A stretch of DNA of 64,000 nucleotides from JAXDJH01 sp034663635 (GTDB taxonomy: Bacteria > Actinomycetota > CADDZG01 > WHSQ01). The notes under the pieces were generated by a model. That model saw only the letters and a program-made list of their open reading frames with translations. It was not told where the DNA came from and searched no databases. The number at the start of each line of letters is the position of its first letter. Within the stretch, counting starts at the first letter, position 1. Shown here in pieces: positions 48,928 to 58,295 of this stretch. Position numbers and translations under genes: made by a program. The stretch is taken from NCBI GenBank assembly GCA_034663635.1, contig JAXDJH010000026.1, positions 78,328 through 142,327 on the forward strand, given 5' to 3'.

Positions 48928-49893
48928 ATGCATGTGAAGGCGGCGGCGCGTGTCATTTGGGCGATCGCACTCTCAGTTTCTCTATCCCTGGCTGCGTGCG
49001 ACCAGTCCGCTCCCGACAAGGCTGCCGTCGAGCCCCGGCCGTCGGTTAGCGCCACGCCGTCCGGTGACCCGGCCCCCAAACCAGAGGAGTCCCTGGCCGT
49101 CACTTCGTCCCATCGTTCTCATGGTCCGGGAGGACTGAAAGCTCCTCCCCCTGTCACGGTCAGATACTTCGACGAGTCGATCGAGCTACCAGCTTGGACC
49201 TACTGCTACGAGAACGGTTGCGCCGACGGCGCTCCCCCGCCCGATCCGCCCGACGTGGGAAGCCCGGATCAGGTCCAGGTTGAGTTCCCGCTGTCCGGCT
49301 GGGATTTCAAAGCGTCGTTCAGCCGGACCGGCGAGGACTGCGCGCGGGTGCAGAACGTTTCCTTGGAGAAGATCGGCGAAGGTCAATTCGTGTTGAGGCC
49401 CGCCGGTCATGCAGACACCTACGACGTCACTCTCTTCGGCAGAGGCGACGGGGATCTGTTCACCACATTCCGCTGGACCACACCAACCGACGGCCCGTTG
49501 CCCAAGCCGACGGCTAGGACCGCCATTATCTCGAAGGGCGACGGAGGACCGGACAGCTACGGGATCGAGCTCTCCCTAACTAACCTAGCGAAGACACCCC
49601 GGCATGCCGAGGCACGAATCACCGTGGTTGCTAGTAATGGAGAGTCGTTGACCTTCAAGGCGAAGCGGGCGCGCGGACGATGCTTCCCCGAAGGGTCTCT
49701 TTACTGGGACGGCCCCGACGATCAGGGGTATGCAGCGTCGACGCTTGGCGCCAGCCCATTCACATACAAGGTGCGCCTAACGCTTGATGGTCGGCGCTAC
49801 CGCGCCACTGCAAGGTGGCCGGACGATGAGATCAAAGGCAACGAACCTTCGGTGAGACTCAGGTTCGAGCCTGCACTTCCTGCTTTGTCTTAG
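48928..49893 (+). CDS. Putative lipoprotein
   Basis: A 321-residue protein beginning at ATG 48928 with a lipoprotein signal: basic KAAARVIW, hydrophobic AIALSVSLSL, and lipobox LAAC (Cys near residue 23). The frame extends upstream to 48850, but that N-terminus has no signal. A Ser/Pro/Lys-rich tether follows. The main domain has the pattern YCYENGCADGAPPPDPPD and a beta-rich C-terminus (TYDVTLFGRGDGDLFTTFRW, LTLDGRRYRATARWPDDE). No enzyme motif is recognised. It lies just outside the element's right end, so it is chromosomal. Confidence 0.7.
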   Translation: MHVKAAARVIWAIALSVSLSLAACDQSAPDKAAVEPRPSVSATPSGDPAPKPEESLAVTSSHRSHGPGGLKAPPPVTVRYFDESIELPAWTYCYENGCADGAPPPDPPDVGSPDQVQVEFPLSGWDFKASFSRTGEDCARVQNVSLEKIGEGQFVLRPAGHADTYDVTLFGRGDGDLFTTFRWTTPTDGPLPKPTARTAIISKGDGGPDSYGIELSLTNLAKTPRHAEARITVVASNGESLTFKAKRARGRCFPEGSLYWDGPDDQGYAASTLGASPFTYKVRLTLDGRRYRATARWPDDEIKGNEPSVRLRFEPALPALS

Positions 49894-50037
49894 CTACAGC
49901 TTGTGCCGATGTAAGCCTCATCCGGAGCTTGGTCGAAGCGCGCATCAAACCCGTCTTCCCTCCGGTCGCTACGCAACTGGAGCCCGTCTTCAACGGGCCG
50001 TTCGTGGACTGCATGACACGCGGCATTGCGCAGGGGT

Positions 50038-51144
50038 CTACGCGTTAACGCGTTCCCCAGATGCTGCGGACCTCTCGATGGCGGCGATGACCTCGTGACG
50101 CCGGACAGCGTCGGCAAAGTCCGGCACGGTGTGAGTACCGTTGTCGATGTCTGCTGCGAACGCGGCGTAGGCCCGCCCGACGTTGTACGCCGGCGCTCCT
50201 TCCAGACTTGAAAGCGCGGGCCATCTCCCGTTCAGCGTCGCGGGGAGATCCAGCTCGGAGAGATCGTTTCGCTCGCTTGCTCCCCAAACGGTCAAGGGAA
50301 AGATCCCGGGCAACGGCCCGTCGGCCGTGACACGGAGCGTCCCGTCGCTTCCGTTGATCTCCCATAAGAACCCGGTACCGCCGGCTACGGCCTCACGGAC
50401 GTGGACGCTGACGGTCGCCCCGGACTTGAGAGTGCCGATAACTGCGATCTGGTCGGCCGCCGATTTCACGATCTGCTCCCCGGTCTCTTCGATCGTGATC
50501 AGTGGCCTCCGAAGATCCGACACGGCGGAAAGGTCAGCGAACTCACCCAGAACGTAGTTGAGGGTGTCGAGGCTATGGCCGATGGCGATGGTCAGGGCGT
50601 TGGCCCCGTTCGTCTTGTCGAGCATGTAGGCGTTGGCTTGGACCACGACGTTGCCCGGGACCGACACCCCGACCATGGTCGTGGACAGGACCTCGCCGAC
50701 ATATCCATCCTTAAGCAGCTCTTGGACGAACTCGATCGCCGGGGCTTGGCGACCTTGCAATCCGACGACCGTTCGCACACCTTGCTCGGCGGCGAGTGCG
50801 GCCATCGCTCGCGCGTCGTCCGGATCGCGGCCAAGAGGCCACTCGCAGTAGACGGCCTTGCCGGCGCCAAGTGCTGCGGACACGAGCTCCCGATGGTGCG
50901 GCACCTTGACCGTGACAGCGACCACATCGATGTCTGGTTGGGTCACCAACTGCTCGTGGTCTGAGAACACCGAGCTAACCCCGAACTCTTCTCCCGCTGC
51001 GCGCGCAGATTCTTCACTGTGCGCACTAAGTGCCCGGATCTCGTAGTTCGGCAGCGCACGCAGTGCCGGGATGTGGGCAACCGCGGCCCAGCCCCGCACG
51101 GGGCTCACCCCGATGATCCCGACGCCGAGTGTCGATCCAGACAT
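50038..51144 (-). CDS. Gfo/Idh/MocA family oxidoreductase
   Basis: A 368-residue NAD(P)-dependent sugar/inositol-type dehydrogenase. The Rossmann opening is VGIIGVSPVRGWAAVAHIPAL (about residues 7-27, glycine pattern looser than GxGxxG), the dehydrogenase motif is YCEWPLGRDPDDARAM (the EKP-like position reads EWP), and the C-terminal beta-sheet region (GFLWEINGSDGTLRVTADG) is the family's substrate lobe. It is the second gene of an operon with the LUD-domain gene, two bases between, both under the MarR-type operators at 51821-51865. Confidence 0.84.
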   Translation of the reverse strand: MSGSTLGVGIIGVSPVRGWAAVAHIPALRALPNYEIRALSAHSEESARAAGEEFGVSSVFSDHEQLVTQPDIDVVAVTVKVPHHRELVSAALGAGKAVYCEWPLGRDPDDARAMAALAAEQGVRTVVGLQGRQAPAIEFVQELLKDGYVGEVLSTTMVGVSVPGNVVVQANAYMLDKTNGANALTIAIGHSLDTLNYVLGEFADLSAVSDLRRPLITIEETGEQIVKSAADQIAVIGTLKSGATVSVHVREAVAGGTGFLWEINGSDGTLRVTADGPLPGIFPLTVWGASERNDLSELDLPATLNGRWPALSSLEGAPAYNVGRAYAAFAADIDNGTHTVPDFADAVRRHEVIAAIERSAASGERVNA

Positions 51145-51146
51145 CG

Positions 51147-51788
51147 CTAGAACCCAAGAACCTCATCGACAAAGACCACAGTGATGCGGTCGGGAACGAT
51201 CTCACGGTTGATGATCAGGACCTTGTTCACCGCGCTGTTGATGCCATAGGCGGCTTGGGCGCGCGCATCTTCGAGCGGGAGGGCGTATTCCTCGACGCGG
51301 CGGAGACCCTCCTCCAGGTCCGACACGATCTTCTGCGTTCCGACGACGAGGATGACCCGACCTGCGCCGGAGGCGTACGGCCCTAGCTGGCTGCCGCTCA
51401 TCGAAGCCGTGATCAACGATCCTGTTTCGGTCGCGGCGTGCACGCTGCCGAGCATGAAGTCTGGTGCCGCCCCCAAGCGACGGATCTCGTCGGCTTGGGT
51501 CGCGCGATCCATGCTGAACGTTCGTGTGCGGACGTCCTCATAGCCACCGGCCTTCTCAATCTCGAAAGTGATGCCGGCTGTGTCGAGCGACTCCGAGGCA
51601 CCGTGATGTACTTCGGAGCCCTCCGGGATGAGATCGAGAACGATCTGTTTGGCCTCCGCCGCATGCGCGGCCCGAACCACGTTGATGCCATTTGCTAGCA
51701 GCGCGGCAGCAGCCCGCTCCACGCGAGCTTCGTCCGCCAGGCGCCCGAATCTGCTCATGACCGACTCATCGAGGTCCTGAAGCTCCAT
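51147..51788 (-). CDS. LUD-domain (LutC/YkgG-like) protein
   Basis: A 213-residue protein with the LUD domain found in lactate-utilisation subunits LutC/YkgG. The core has GSEVHHGASESLDTAGITFEI and LGSVHAATETGSLITASMSGSQL, with the usual glycine-rich turn before VILVVGTQKIVSDLEEGLRRVEEYALPLEDARA. No LutA/LutB genes are adjacent, so the partner is unknown; some LUD proteins act alone in oxidant or aldehyde metabolism. ATG 51788 is chosen for GGGGGAG just upstream. It is the first gene of an operon with the Gfo/Idh/MocA enzyme and is divergent from marR. Confidence 0.82.
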   Translation of the reverse strand: MELQDLDESVMSRFGRLADEARVERAAAALLANGINVVRAAHAAEAKQIVLDLIPEGSEVHHGASESLDTAGITFEIEKAGGYEDVRTRTFSMDRATQADEIRRLGAAPDFMLGSVHAATETGSLITASMSGSQLGPYASGAGRVILVVGTQKIVSDLEEGLRRVEEYALPLEDARAQAAYGINSAVNKVLIINREIVPDRITVVFVDEVLGF

Positions 51789-51820
51789 CGACTCCCCCTT
51801 CTCTGGTTTCAGCCGTATAC

Positions 51821-51832
51821 TTGCAAGTGCAA
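51821..51832. promoter_or_regulatory. MarR-type operator, site 1
   Basis: TTGCAAGTGCAA, a TTGCA-N2-TGCAA site in the gap between the LUD operon and the MarR gene. Its start is 33 bases from the start of site 2, about three helical turns. Confidence 0.6.
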
Positions 51833-51847
51833 ACACATTGTGAGGGA

Positions 51848-52360
51848 ATGTTGTTGCATATGCAAATAGATTCGAACGCCGACATCGCCGGGTTGCTCGA
51901 ACGGCTTGTCGTATCCGAGCTGCCTGAAGGGCGCGGATTGGGCGCCTGGGCCTCGCTGCTGCAAGCGCACGCGACTCTTATGCGCCGGCTCGAATCCGAT
52001 CTCGAACAAGAGACCGGTCTGGCCCTCGCTGATTTCGACGTGCTCGCTCAGTTGGCAAGGGTCGGCGGCGAGCTGCGGATGACCGAGCTCGCGGCGCGGG
52101 CCCTCATCTCACGATCGGGGATGACCCGGCGTGTTGCCCGGCTGGTCGACGAAGGTCTCGTGCGGAGAACCGACGCCGACGCGGACGGCCGTGGCGTCGT
52201 AGTCGCCCTGACCGATGCTGGCATCGCCCGCTTAGCCGAGACTGCGCCGGCCCACGCGCGGGGTATCTCGAAGTTGTTCGTCGCACAACTCGATGATCAA
52301 GAGCTAGCGCATCTTGAACACGCCTTGGGAAAAGTGATAGGCGACTGCTCATTCGGCTGA
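51848..52360 (+). CDS. MarR-family transcriptional regulator
   Basis: A regulator of about 170 residues with the MarR winged helix: LADFDVLAQLARVGGELRMTELAARALISRSGMTRRVARLVDEGLVRR (helix-turn-helix and recognition helix in the middle of the protein) followed by the wing DADGRGVVVALTDAG. Start is uncertain: ATG 51848 is used here; ATG 51860 inside operator site 2 and TTG 51821 are alternatives. It probably represses itself and the divergent LUD/oxidoreductase operon through the TTGCA-N2-TGCAA sites. Ligands of the family are often phenolic or oxidising compounds; none can be named. Confidence 0.84.
   Translation: MLLHMQIDSNADIAGLLERLVVSELPEGRGLGAWASLLQAHATLMRRLESDLEQETGLALADFDVLAQLARVGGELRMTELAARALISRSGMTRRVARLVDEGLVRRTDADADGRGVVVALTDAGIARLAETAPAHARGISKLFVAQLDDQELAHLEHALGKVIGDCSFG
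51854..51865. promoter_or_regulatory. MarR-type operator, site 2
   Basis: TTGCATATGCAA, a perfect 12-base palindrome of the TTGCA-N2-TGCAA class. One candidate start codon of the regulator lies within it, so binding here would block its own expression as well as the divergent promoter. Confidence 0.6.
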
Positions 52361-52442
52361 GCGAGTTAGACGGAGACCTGGGGCCGAACGGCGTCAAGGA
52401 GATTCGAGGTTCCCTCACCAAAGATGAAGGCCAGAGCCACAT

Positions 52443-54794
52443 TCAGCGTTCGTATGGCCCTCTGTCGATCCCCTCACCCGCGACGCGAGGATTGCCGTCG
52501 ATATCGACCTTGGACGTGACGCCGTCCTCCGTGCCGTCATCGACCCCCGGGCTATCCGGGGTTAGGTGGTAGTCGCCCGTCGCAACGAACTCGGGCACAT
52601 CGGCATAGGTCCCCGCCTCGAGGGCCCCGGGGAACTCACCGTCGTTGAGCTCGTTCTCGTCGATGGCGTAGCGCTTGAAGGTGATCGCAAGCCATCTCGG
52701 AGTGGTGTGAAAGAGGGTCTTGTCCAGACGGTCGATCCGAACCGCTCCGATGATGCGCAGAGCCGTCCCGTTGTTACCGGTCAATATCGAGTTAAAGATC
52801 TCGAGCCCGATCTCATCGTCTCTGTCGTTCTCGACGTGGATCCCCACCAGATTGCCCGCGACAAGCACGTTGGCGACGGTGAACGTGCCGGTCGCCGAGC
52901 AGCCACTGCAGCCGCCCTCCCCCAGGATCAATCCCTCTTCTCCATTCCGGGCAGTGATCGAGTCCCGAATCTCGGAGTCGGAGCCGTTAAGGATCACTCC
53001 CACCCCTCCGTTGTCCTGGAACCGCGAGCGCGAAACGCGCGTCGCACTCGCGTTCGAGTACAAGCCATTTCCAGGATTACTGCTTAGATCGGATGTCTCG
53101 ATCAACACATCGTGGCCCTTTTCGATCCTGACGCCCTCGGCGAATCGGTGAGCGCCTGAATGGAAGAACGAATCCACGATCGAGACCTCGTCGCACGGGC
53201 CCGGTGAGCAGATAAACCCAGTGAAATTGTTGTCGTGAACGTCGACGCTTTGGAGTGTTAGACCCGCGACGTTCTCGATCGTGAGGGGCGTTCCCCCTCC
53301 CGTGAACTCGAGTTCCTCCAGCGAGATGTCTCTGTTCTCGATCGCGGCCTTACACTCGGAGCAGAAGACCTTCAGACCCTCACCCCCGAAGCCATCGAAC
53401 TTCAGGTTGGCTACCGTCACGTCGGACGTCCCTGCCGCGATGCGGATCCCGTCCGGATGCGCATCGGATCCTTGAAGGATGGGAGCCGCCCCGGTGGCTC
53501 CTCTGATCGTTACTGGATGATCGATCAGCAGCATCGGGGTTTTGGTCGCCTCGTAGGTACCGTCGGCGAGGATGACGGTACCTCCGTCGCCCGCAATGGC
53601 GACCGCCTCGCTGAGTCTTGCCACTGGATCGCCGCTCGCTCCGGAAGCCCCATCGGCACCATCGGGCGCAACGAAGACTGCGTCCCCCGGAACGGGATCT
53701 ACGGCCGGCGCCGAGGCCGAGGGAGCGGCCGGCCGATCCGGCCCGCCGTCCGACTCGCTCGTCAGGAAGCTGGCCACGCCAACGAACAAAGCAACTGCCA
53801 CGCCCATGAACAGCGCAACGATCATCGTTATCGCCAGCCGCGAGAACCGCCGCCCCGCGACGGGTACCAACTTCGTGATCTCCATCTCCTGGACGACATC
53901 AGCCGGAACCTCTTCGTTGGAAGCCGACGCGCCGACCGCGGCCGGGCTTGCCTGCCCACTTAATGCATTGCGAAGGTCGGTGACCAGTTCGGTTGCTGTG
54001 GAATGGCGCTCCGCAGGATCGCGCGCCATCGCTTTTTCGAGAACCGCATCAACTTCAACAGGGAGCCCGGAGCGTGCCTCCGATACGAGAGGTCGCGGGT
54101 CCATCATGTGCGCGTACATGACTGCGACATCTGTTTCCTTCACGAACGGCACCTGCCCGGTAAGGCATTCGTAGAGCACACAGCCGAACGCGTAGATGTC
54201 ACTCCGAGCATCTACCGATTTGCCTTCAATCTGCTCAGGGGCGATGTAGTCGATCGTGCCTACGAATGCTCCGCTCGCAGTAAGCCCGCTCTTGGAAGAG
54301 CCGTGTTTGGTGAGACCAAAATCCGTCAGGTAGACATGCGGCGGGCCCGTGTCCGACGTCGCGATCAAGACGTTGGCCGGCTTGATATCGCGGTGGATCA
54401 ATCCGCGCGCGTGAGCCGCATCCAAAGCCCCAGCTATCTGCGAAACAACGGTCAGCGCCGACTCGATGTCCATTGGACCCTCGGTGGAGATCATGTTCTT
54501 GAGGTCGGTTCCCTCGACGTAACGCATCGCGAGATACAGAACCCCGTCGATCTCGTCCGCGTCATAGACGGGGATGACATTCGGATGGTCGATCGACGCA
54601 GCCATCTCCGCCTCGCGAACGAACCGGGCTCTGAAGGTCTCGTCCGCCGAGTACTGAGGCGCCAGCACTTTGAGAGCAACCATTCGGCCAAGGCGAAGGT
54701 GTCTCGCCTTATAGACGACTCCCATGCCGCCATGGCCGAGCAAGGAATCGATCTCGTACCCACCGAGCTGCGTTCCGATCCGAGGATCGCTCAT
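52443..54794 (-). CDS. Receptor Ser/Thr kinase with beta-helix ectodomain
   Basis: A 783-residue Pkn-type kinase. Residues about 13-275 are the kinase: glycine loop LGHGGMGVVYKA, VALKVL, HRDIKPANVLI, TDFGLTKHG and YIAPEQI. A juxtamembrane region leads to one membrane helix (about 325-352). The outer part (about 390-783) is a right-handed beta-helix/pectate-lyase-like domain with repeated short strands (VTVANLKFDGF, VSIVDSFFHSG, SEIRDSITARNG) and several cysteines (FCSECK, CSPGPC, CSGCS), a possible ligand or cell-wall sensor. ATG 54794 overlaps the cyclase-kinase stop by four bases (ATGA). The two kinases are thus made from one message. Confidence 0.88.
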   Translation of the reverse strand: MSDPRIGTQLGGYEIDSLLGHGGMGVVYKARHLRLGRMVALKVLAPQYSADETFRARFVREAEMAASIDHPNVIPVYDADEIDGVLYLAMRYVEGTDLKNMISTEGPMDIESALTVVSQIAGALDAAHARGLIHRDIKPANVLIATSDTGPPHVYLTDFGLTKHGSSKSGLTASGAFVGTIDYIAPEQIEGKSVDARSDIYAFGCVLYECLTGQVPFVKETDVAVMYAHMMDPRPLVSEARSGLPVEVDAVLEKAMARDPAERHSTATELVTDLRNALSGQASPAAVGASASNEEVPADVVQEMEITKLVPVAGRRFSRLAITMIVALFMGVAVALFVGVASFLTSESDGGPDRPAAPSASAPAVDPVPGDAVFVAPDGADGASGASGDPVARLSEAVAIAGDGGTVILADGTYEATKTPMLLIDHPVTIRGATGAAPILQGSDAHPDGIRIAAGTSDVTVANLKFDGFGGEGLKVFCSECKAAIENRDISLEELEFTGGGTPLTIENVAGLTLQSVDVHDNNFTGFICSPGPCDEVSIVDSFFHSGAHRFAEGVRIEKGHDVLIETSDLSSNPGNGLYSNASATRVSRSRFQDNGGVGVILNGSDSEIRDSITARNGEEGLILGEGGCSGCSATGTFTVANVLVAGNLVGIHVENDRDDEIGLEIFNSILTGNNGTALRIIGAVRIDRLDKTLFHTTPRWLAITFKRYAIDENELNDGEFPGALEAGTYADVPEFVATGDYHLTPDSPGVDDGTEDGVTSKVDIDGNPRVAGEGIDRGPYER

Positions 54795-57721
54795 CGCTTG
54801 ACAGCCATCTTCAACATGTTCGCGAAGGCGACTCCCGAAGGCGGTCTGCGCTCTGGATCTTTGAGCAACGCCTGCTTGATCGCCCAACCCACGCCGGGCG
54901 AGACGTCGGGTCGGCCCGTGGTCGGATCGTCAGGTTCGTCGCAGAGGTGAGCCATACCCACTTGAAACACACCCTTGTCCGCGAAGGGGGTGTGCCCGGC
55001 GACGCACTCGTACGCGATACAGGCGAGTCCATAGATATCGCTTGCGGGTAGGGCCTTCTTGCCCTTGAAGACCTCAGGCGCCATGTAATCGAGCGTCCCG
55101 ATGATCTGTCCCGGTCGCGTGAGGACCGTGTATGCCCGACCTTTGGCGAGTCCGAGGTCTGTGAGCACCGCTTTGTCAGGGCCGACGATGACGTTCGACG
55201 GTTTCACGTCACGGTGAACTATTCCAGCAGCATGGAGCGCGTCTAGTGCTACCCCGACATGATTGACGATACGGATCGCCTTCTTCATCTCCATCGGCCC
55301 GTCGGCTTCGATGATCTCGTTTAGAGGCCTTCCCTCCAGATACTCCATCGCGATGTAGAGCAATCCTTCGGCATCGCCGGATCCACGTATCCCGACCAGA
55401 TAGTCGTTGACGATTTCTGACGCTGCACGTACCTCGTGGTCGAACCGCCGACGGAACACCTCGTCGTCTCTCAGCTCGCCTCGTAACACCTTGAGTGCGA
55501 CGACCTCGCCGTCGGCGTCGGTCGCTCGGTACACCGTCCCTGTAGCCCCATCTCCGAGGAACTCCTCGATCGTGTAGTTGTCGAGGGTTGTGCCTGGAGG
55601 AAGCGCGGATGCCTGGAGCGCTACCGGCGCGCTGCTTTCGGGGGTTTGCCTATCGTGCAGTTCCGAGAGCCGGTCGTCCGCTCGGCTACCTGCTTCCTTG
55701 TCCGTCAGCTTGGCCGCGATCTTCTTCGCCCGCGCCCACAACTCTGCAGCGCGGGCGGGGTCCTGCGCTTCAGCTCGTTTTGCCGCCGCCTCCACAGAAC
55801 TCAGAGCTTTGTCGAGATCGTTGCTGCGGTAGTAATAAAAGGCGAGCAGATCCACCTTGTCGTCGTGCGCGTCCCCGAACAACTCTTCGTGCGCGGCCGC
55901 CACACGACCGTAGATGTCTCGGCGTCGCTGGGGAGTGAGACTGGAAAAGGCAGCCTCCTGCACCAGTCCATGCTTGAAGGTGCATTCGAGTGCCGGAAAT
56001 CGCGTTACCTCCCGGATGATCTCCGCTCGCAGGAGCTTCGCGAGGTTGGCATCGAAATCCTGGTCCTCCGCAACGGACCGAAGAACGTCGACACTGAAAT
56101 CCCTTCCGATCACTGCTGCGACTTGGGCGAGCCGCCGAGCTCCTTCGGGCAAACGGTCGATCCTGGCTATCAACAAACTCTCGAGGGCGGGAGGAAGGAG
56201 ATCTTCAGTTCGGACCGACAACGTCCAGGTGCGGCTCCGCACCAGCTCGCCGCCTTGGATCAAGGCCGCCATCAACTCCTCCAGATAAAGGGGATTCCCC
56301 TCCGCGAGCGCAACGATCGAAGCGCAGGCCGCTTCATCGAGGCCGACCTCCGGGGCCAGTGCATCGGCCATCGCTCGAGCAGAACCGGCATCCAGAGGGC
56401 GGAGCGGCATGTCGGTCGACCGGTGCGGAAAGTTCTCCAGGACATTCATTCGCAGCGAGTGCCCGGCCCCCTCGATATCAAGGCGCGCTGTCATCACGAC
56501 CATCAGTGGTGTGCGATCGGTCAACGCGAGGACCTTGGTAAGCACGCCCTCCAACGCAGGATCGACCCAATGCACGTCGTCGATGGCGAAGGTGACGGGC
56601 TGTTTGACCGTCAGTCGTTCCAGCCAGGTGACGTATGCGTCGGTCGCACGCGCTGCGATCTCGGCTCGCTCCATGCCGTCGAACAATTCCTGTTGTTTGG
56701 GGTCCGCGCCGAGCGACAGAAGCCTGGCGAGATACGGCATCACGTCATCCATCGTCTGGCCCAACAACACCTGCAACCGCGAACGGAGCTTGGTCCGAAC
56801 AGCGATGTCCGCCTCCCCGTCACGCAACTCGAGCCACTGACGGAGTGATTGCACCAGCGGCCAATAAGGGAGCTCGGCGCCGTACGACACGCAGCGCGTC
56901 TCGAGCCACAGCCCTTTGCCCTCGAGGACGCGCCGCAGCTCGATCATCATCCGCGTCTTTCCGATGCCGGGGTCGCCGGAGATCGTCACAACCTGCCCCC
57001 GGCCCGATGCGAACTCGGTTGCAACCGCCTCGAGCGTTTTCATCTCCTCGTCACGCCCGAAGATGGGACCGAGCGACTCCGCGGGAGCGCGCGTTGCGGC
57101 TTCGACCAACAACCAGTACCCAACGGGCTCCGACTTTCCTTTCAGCGAAAGTGCGGCGCCCTCCTGCAGGACGAAACCATCCCTGATCCTGCGCGCCGTA
57201 CTTTCCCCTACGGCGATTGAACCCGGTTCGGTTGCGGACTGGAGCCTCGCGGCCGTGTTGGTTGTGTCCCCAAGAGCAACCGCTTGAGGGTCAGAGGCGC
57301 CGACGAGTCCCACAGCCGTTTGGCCACTGTTGATCCCCACCCGAACGTTGAAGTTGCTGATTCCCCAAGCAGAACTGACGTCATGCGCGTAATCGGCTAT
57401 CGCATCGCGGATGCGCAATGCTGCTCGGGCTGCGCGCTCCGGATCGTCCTCGTTCGCCACGGGCACTCCGAAGTACGCGCAGATCCCGTCGCCCATGTAG
57501 GCCTGCACAACCCCGCCGTACTCCTCGACGGCGGCGGCCATCCGGCTGACGCACTCACCTATCAGCGCCTTGACCTCGTCAGGAGCGAGCCTCTCCCCCA
57601 ACGAGGTGGATCCGACGACATCTGCAAAGAGAGCAGTGATCGGCCTGAGCTCGTCTGACGAAGAGATCGACCCCGATTGGCCTGATTGGACGGAGCCCCC
57701 CTCGTTGACCATCTCTCGCAC
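54791..57721 (-). CDS. Nucleotide cyclase-ATPase-Ser/Thr kinase fusion protein
   Basis: A 976-residue three-part signalling protein. Residues about 27-205 are a class III nucleotide cyclase (ALFADVVGSTSLGER, with the second metal Asp in YMGDGICAYFGVP; GDTTNTAARLQSA). Residues about 225-640 are an AAA/NACHT-like regulatory ATPase (Walker A GDPGIGKTRM; VTFAIDDVHWVDP as Walker B). Residues about 715-970 are a Ser/Thr kinase (LGDGATGTVYRA, VALKVL, HRDVKPSNVIV, TDLGLAKG with DLG in place of DFG, YMAPEVF). GTG 57721 is used; ATG 57712 is an alternative. No membrane helix is seen. The arrangement resembles the cyclase-ATPase regulators with the kinase added; the fusion could convert nucleotide binding into phosphorylation. 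Confidence 0.87.
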   Translation of the reverse strand: MREMVNEGGSVQSGQSGSISSSDELRPITALFADVVGSTSLGERLAPDEVKALIGECVSRMAAAVEEYGGVVQAYMGDGICAYFGVPVANEDDPERAARAALRIRDAIADYAHDVSSAWGISNFNVRVGINSGQTAVGLVGASDPQAVALGDTTNTAARLQSATEPGSIAVGESTARRIRDGFVLQEGAALSLKGKSEPVGYWLLVEAATRAPAESLGPIFGRDEEMKTLEAVATEFASGRGQVVTISGDPGIGKTRMMIELRRVLEGKGLWLETRCVSYGAELPYWPLVQSLRQWLELRDGEADIAVRTKLRSRLQVLLGQTMDDVMPYLARLLSLGADPKQQELFDGMERAEIAARATDAYVTWLERLTVKQPVTFAIDDVHWVDPALEGVLTKVLALTDRTPLMVVMTARLDIEGAGHSLRMNVLENFPHRSTDMPLRPLDAGSARAMADALAPEVGLDEAACASIVALAEGNPLYLEELMAALIQGGELVRSRTWTLSVRTEDLLPPALESLLIARIDRLPEGARRLAQVAAVIGRDFSVDVLRSVAEDQDFDANLAKLLRAEIIREVTRFPALECTFKHGLVQEAAFSSLTPQRRRDIYGRVAAAHEELFGDAHDDKVDLLAFYYYRSNDLDKALSSVEAAAKRAEAQDPARAAELWARAKKIAAKLTDKEAGSRADDRLSELHDRQTPESSAPVALQASALPPGTTLDNYTIEEFLGDGATGTVYRATDADGEVVALKVLRGELRDDEVFRRRFDHEVRAASEIVNDYLVGIRGSGDAEGLLYIAMEYLEGRPLNEIIEADGPMEMKKAIRIVNHVGVALDALHAAGIVHRDVKPSNVIVGPDKAVLTDLGLAKGRAYTVLTRPGQIIGTLDYMAPEVFKGKKALPASDIYGLACIAYECVAGHTPFADKGVFQVGMAHLCDEPDDPTTGRPDVSPGVGWAIKQALLKDPERRPPSGVAFANMLKMAVKR

Positions 57722-57873
57722 TTATCGCACCTGTTGGGCGCTTTGTCGACCGACCTCGATGCAGATGGCCGTCGAGAGGGTTCCATCACGTCATCAGAGG
57801 CGCTCAGACTCGGAATAGCCACCGGGCTGATCTAGGCTCGTCGATCAAAACCCTCTGACGGAAGGAGTAGCGC

Positions 57874-58287
57874 GTGGCGTCACGCCTCAACCCCTATCTG
57901 AACTTTCCCGGCAATACGAAAGAAGCGATGGAGTTCTACGAAAGCGTCTTCGGCGGAACCCTGGTGATGAACACGTTCGGTGAGTACGGCGAGCAGAACC
58001 CAGAGGTCGCCGACAAGGTCATGCACGCGATGCTCGAAACCGATCGCGGTTTCACCCTCATGGCTTCGGATCCGGCACCGGGGATGGAGGTCAAGCCCGG
58101 CAACAACATCTCAATCAGTCTCAGCGGCGACGACAACGACGAGCTCCGCGGCTACTGGGACAAGCTGTCGGCCGGGGGGACCGTGCAGATGCCACTCGAG
58201 AAGCAGATGTGGGGCGACACCTTCGGCATGGTCTCCGACAAGTTCGGCTTGGCGTGGTTGGTGAATATCGCCGAATCTTCCGGCTGA
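57874..58287 (+). CDS. VOC-family (PhnB/glyoxalase-like) protein
   Basis: A 137-residue vicinal-oxygen-chelate fold protein of the PhnB-like type. It opens with RLNPYLNFPGNTKEAMEFYESVFGGTL (characteristic first module, about residues 4-30) and ends with MWGDTFGMVSDKFGLAWLVNI, the second module closing strand. Metal ligands of true glyoxalases are not all present, and PhnB-like members generally have no known reaction. GTG 57874 is preceded by GGAAGGAG. It stands alone, divergent from the cyclase-kinase operon and convergent with the DoxX gene. Confidence 0.85.
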   Translation: MASRLNPYLNFPGNTKEAMEFYESVFGGTLVMNTFGEYGEQNPEVADKVMHAMLETDRGFTLMASDPAPGMEVKPGNNISISLSGDDNDELRGYWDKLSAGGTVQMPLEKQMWGDTFGMVSDKFGLAWLVNIAESSG

Positions 58288-58295
58288 AGGACGGA

